Shown here one piece after another: positions 63,454 to 64,000 of a DNA stretch of 64,000 nt. The notes below the pieces were generated by a model. That model was not told the DNA's origin. It saw only the letters and a program-made list of their open reading frames with translations, and ran no database searches. Numbering within the stretch: the stretch's first letter is position 1; each line of letters opens with the position of its first letter. The stretch is from Niallia alba (GTDB lineage Bacteria > Bacillota > Bacilli > Bacillales > Cytobacillaceae). Location: positions 2,954,001-3,018,000 of the forward strand of contig NZ_JABBPK010000001.1 in NCBI RefSeq assembly GCF_012933555.1, in the 5' to 3' direction. The translations under genes and the position numbers were made by a program.

Positions 63454-64000
63454 TTAAAATAAAGTAAGTTCTTCTTTCTTCTCTACATAATGATGGAATC
63501 TTTTAAATTCTAGTTCTTCGAATTTCTGAATAGCAAGATTCGGATTTATGTCTAAAAAACTTTCTTCCAGTAAACAACTTACCGGGACATCGCATTTAAT
63601 TTCCGCTAAACGTCTACTTAAATGCAGCATTTCAAGATCGGCTTCAATTTTCGCTCGCTGTCCCTTAGTTAGTAGCGATAAATTAGTAAGTATTCCTTCT
63701 ATATCTTGATGAGTTTGAAGAAGCTTTAAAGCTGTTTTTTCACCAATTCCTCTAACACCTGGATAATTATCGCTCGTATCACCCATTAATCCCTTCAAAT
63801 CGATCATTTGCTGTGGAGTGATTCCCTTTTCCTCTTGAAAATTTACTGGAGTATAAAGCATATAATTACCATATCCTTTTTTTAATAAGGCAACAGAAAT
63901 ATGGTCATCCAGTAATTGGAGGATATCTTGATCACCTGTTAGAATGGTAACATTCGCTTCACCTTGCATTTGTTTCGCAATCGTTCCAATACAATCATCG
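63454..64000 (-). CDS. ypcP: 5'-3' exonuclease YpcP, C-terminal part (cut by window edge)
   Basis: The frame is open to the window edge (DDCIGTIAKQ… before the first visible ATG at 63969), so this is only the C-terminal ~181 residues. ILTGDQDILQLLDDHIS and DLKGLMGDTSDNYPGVRGIGEKTALKLLQ (H3TH helix with metal Asp residues) are those of the PolA-type 5'-3' exonuclease/FEN. It removes RNA primers and flaps. Ends near a terminator. Confidence 0.93.
   Translation of the reverse strand, partial: DDCIGTIAKQMQGEANVTILTGDQDILQLLDDHISVALLKKGYGNYMLYTPVNFQEEKGITPQQMIDLKGLMGDTSDNYPGVRGIGEKTALKLLQTHQDIEGILTNLSLLTKGQRAKIEADLEMLHLSRRLAEIKCDVPVSCLLEESFLDINPNLAIQKFEELEFKRFHHYVEKKEELTLF

Overview
The window is AT-rich DNA from a Firmicute of the family Bacillaceae. 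Gene content and gene order follow the yod/yoz and ypc–ypm regions of Bacillus subtilis: ctpA, yodJ, deoD, yozD, yozE, msrB/msrA, ypmS/ypmR, degV, ilvA, yplQ, dfrA/thyA, ypjP, ypiP, yphP (brxA), ypgR, ypgQ, bsaA, metA, cspD, ypeQ, ypeP, ypdQ, sspL and ypcP. A spore-protein gene (sspL) and strong GGAGG ribosome binding sites agree with this. The genus cannot be fixed from the sequence. Most genes lie on the minus strand. No rRNA, tRNA or CRISPR array was seen.

Region by region. 1-5.4 kb: end of a secreted protein, a CobW-type GTPase, the CtpA protease, a VanY-type carboxypeptidase and DeoD. 5.6-9 kb: YozD, a recently inserted IS4-family element with an intact 9-bp target duplication, and YozE. 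9-13.2 kb: an SGNH hydrolase, MsrA/MsrB, and an RsgA-type GTPase preceded by a promoter, a 22-codon leader peptide and a terminator/antiterminator pair. 13.2-23.7 kb: YpmS/YpmR, an orphan sensor kinase, DegV, IlvA, YplQ, DfrA/ThyA and a small lethal-factor-like metallopeptidase. 23.9-35.1 kb: a complete Ter-type stress island (three TerD, TerC, TelA, YceG, plus the HpcH/PRTase/StiP/HAD biosynthetic set). Two of its transcription units start with extracytoplasmic-function (ECF) sigma promoters (TGAAAC-N16/17-CGTA). 35.2-47.3 kb: YpjP, YpiP, BrxA, YpgR, an ABC-F protein, YpgQ, and an operon of an amidohydrolase with a 1023-residue acetyltransferase fusion. 47.3-64 kb: formate-THF ligase, MetA, an AIM24-like protein, MntR, topoisomerase III, an aromatic-acid-exporter-like protein, CspD, two RNase H-like proteins, an EamA transporter, SspL and the end of the YpcP 5'-3' exonuclease.

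The intergenic space is rich in short repeats. R1 is a ~150-165 bp two-hairpin element, with seven copies all in the same orientation and one decayed copy reversed. A 199-222 bp miniature transposon has GAGG(G/C)CACTGAAAAA ends and 9-bp target duplications, with two copies, one nested inside an R1. Composite elements carry 15-20 bp perfect terminator-like palindromes or GC-rich 'CCGGAATACACTTCGCTTTCC' cores. Relative to B. subtilis, the ter island and the region between metA and cspD are the main insertions, and ilvD and ugtP are absent from their usual places.

The strongest candidates for new biology are the attenuator in front of the rsgA paralogue, the ECF-driven Ter biosynthetic island, and the R1 repeat family.
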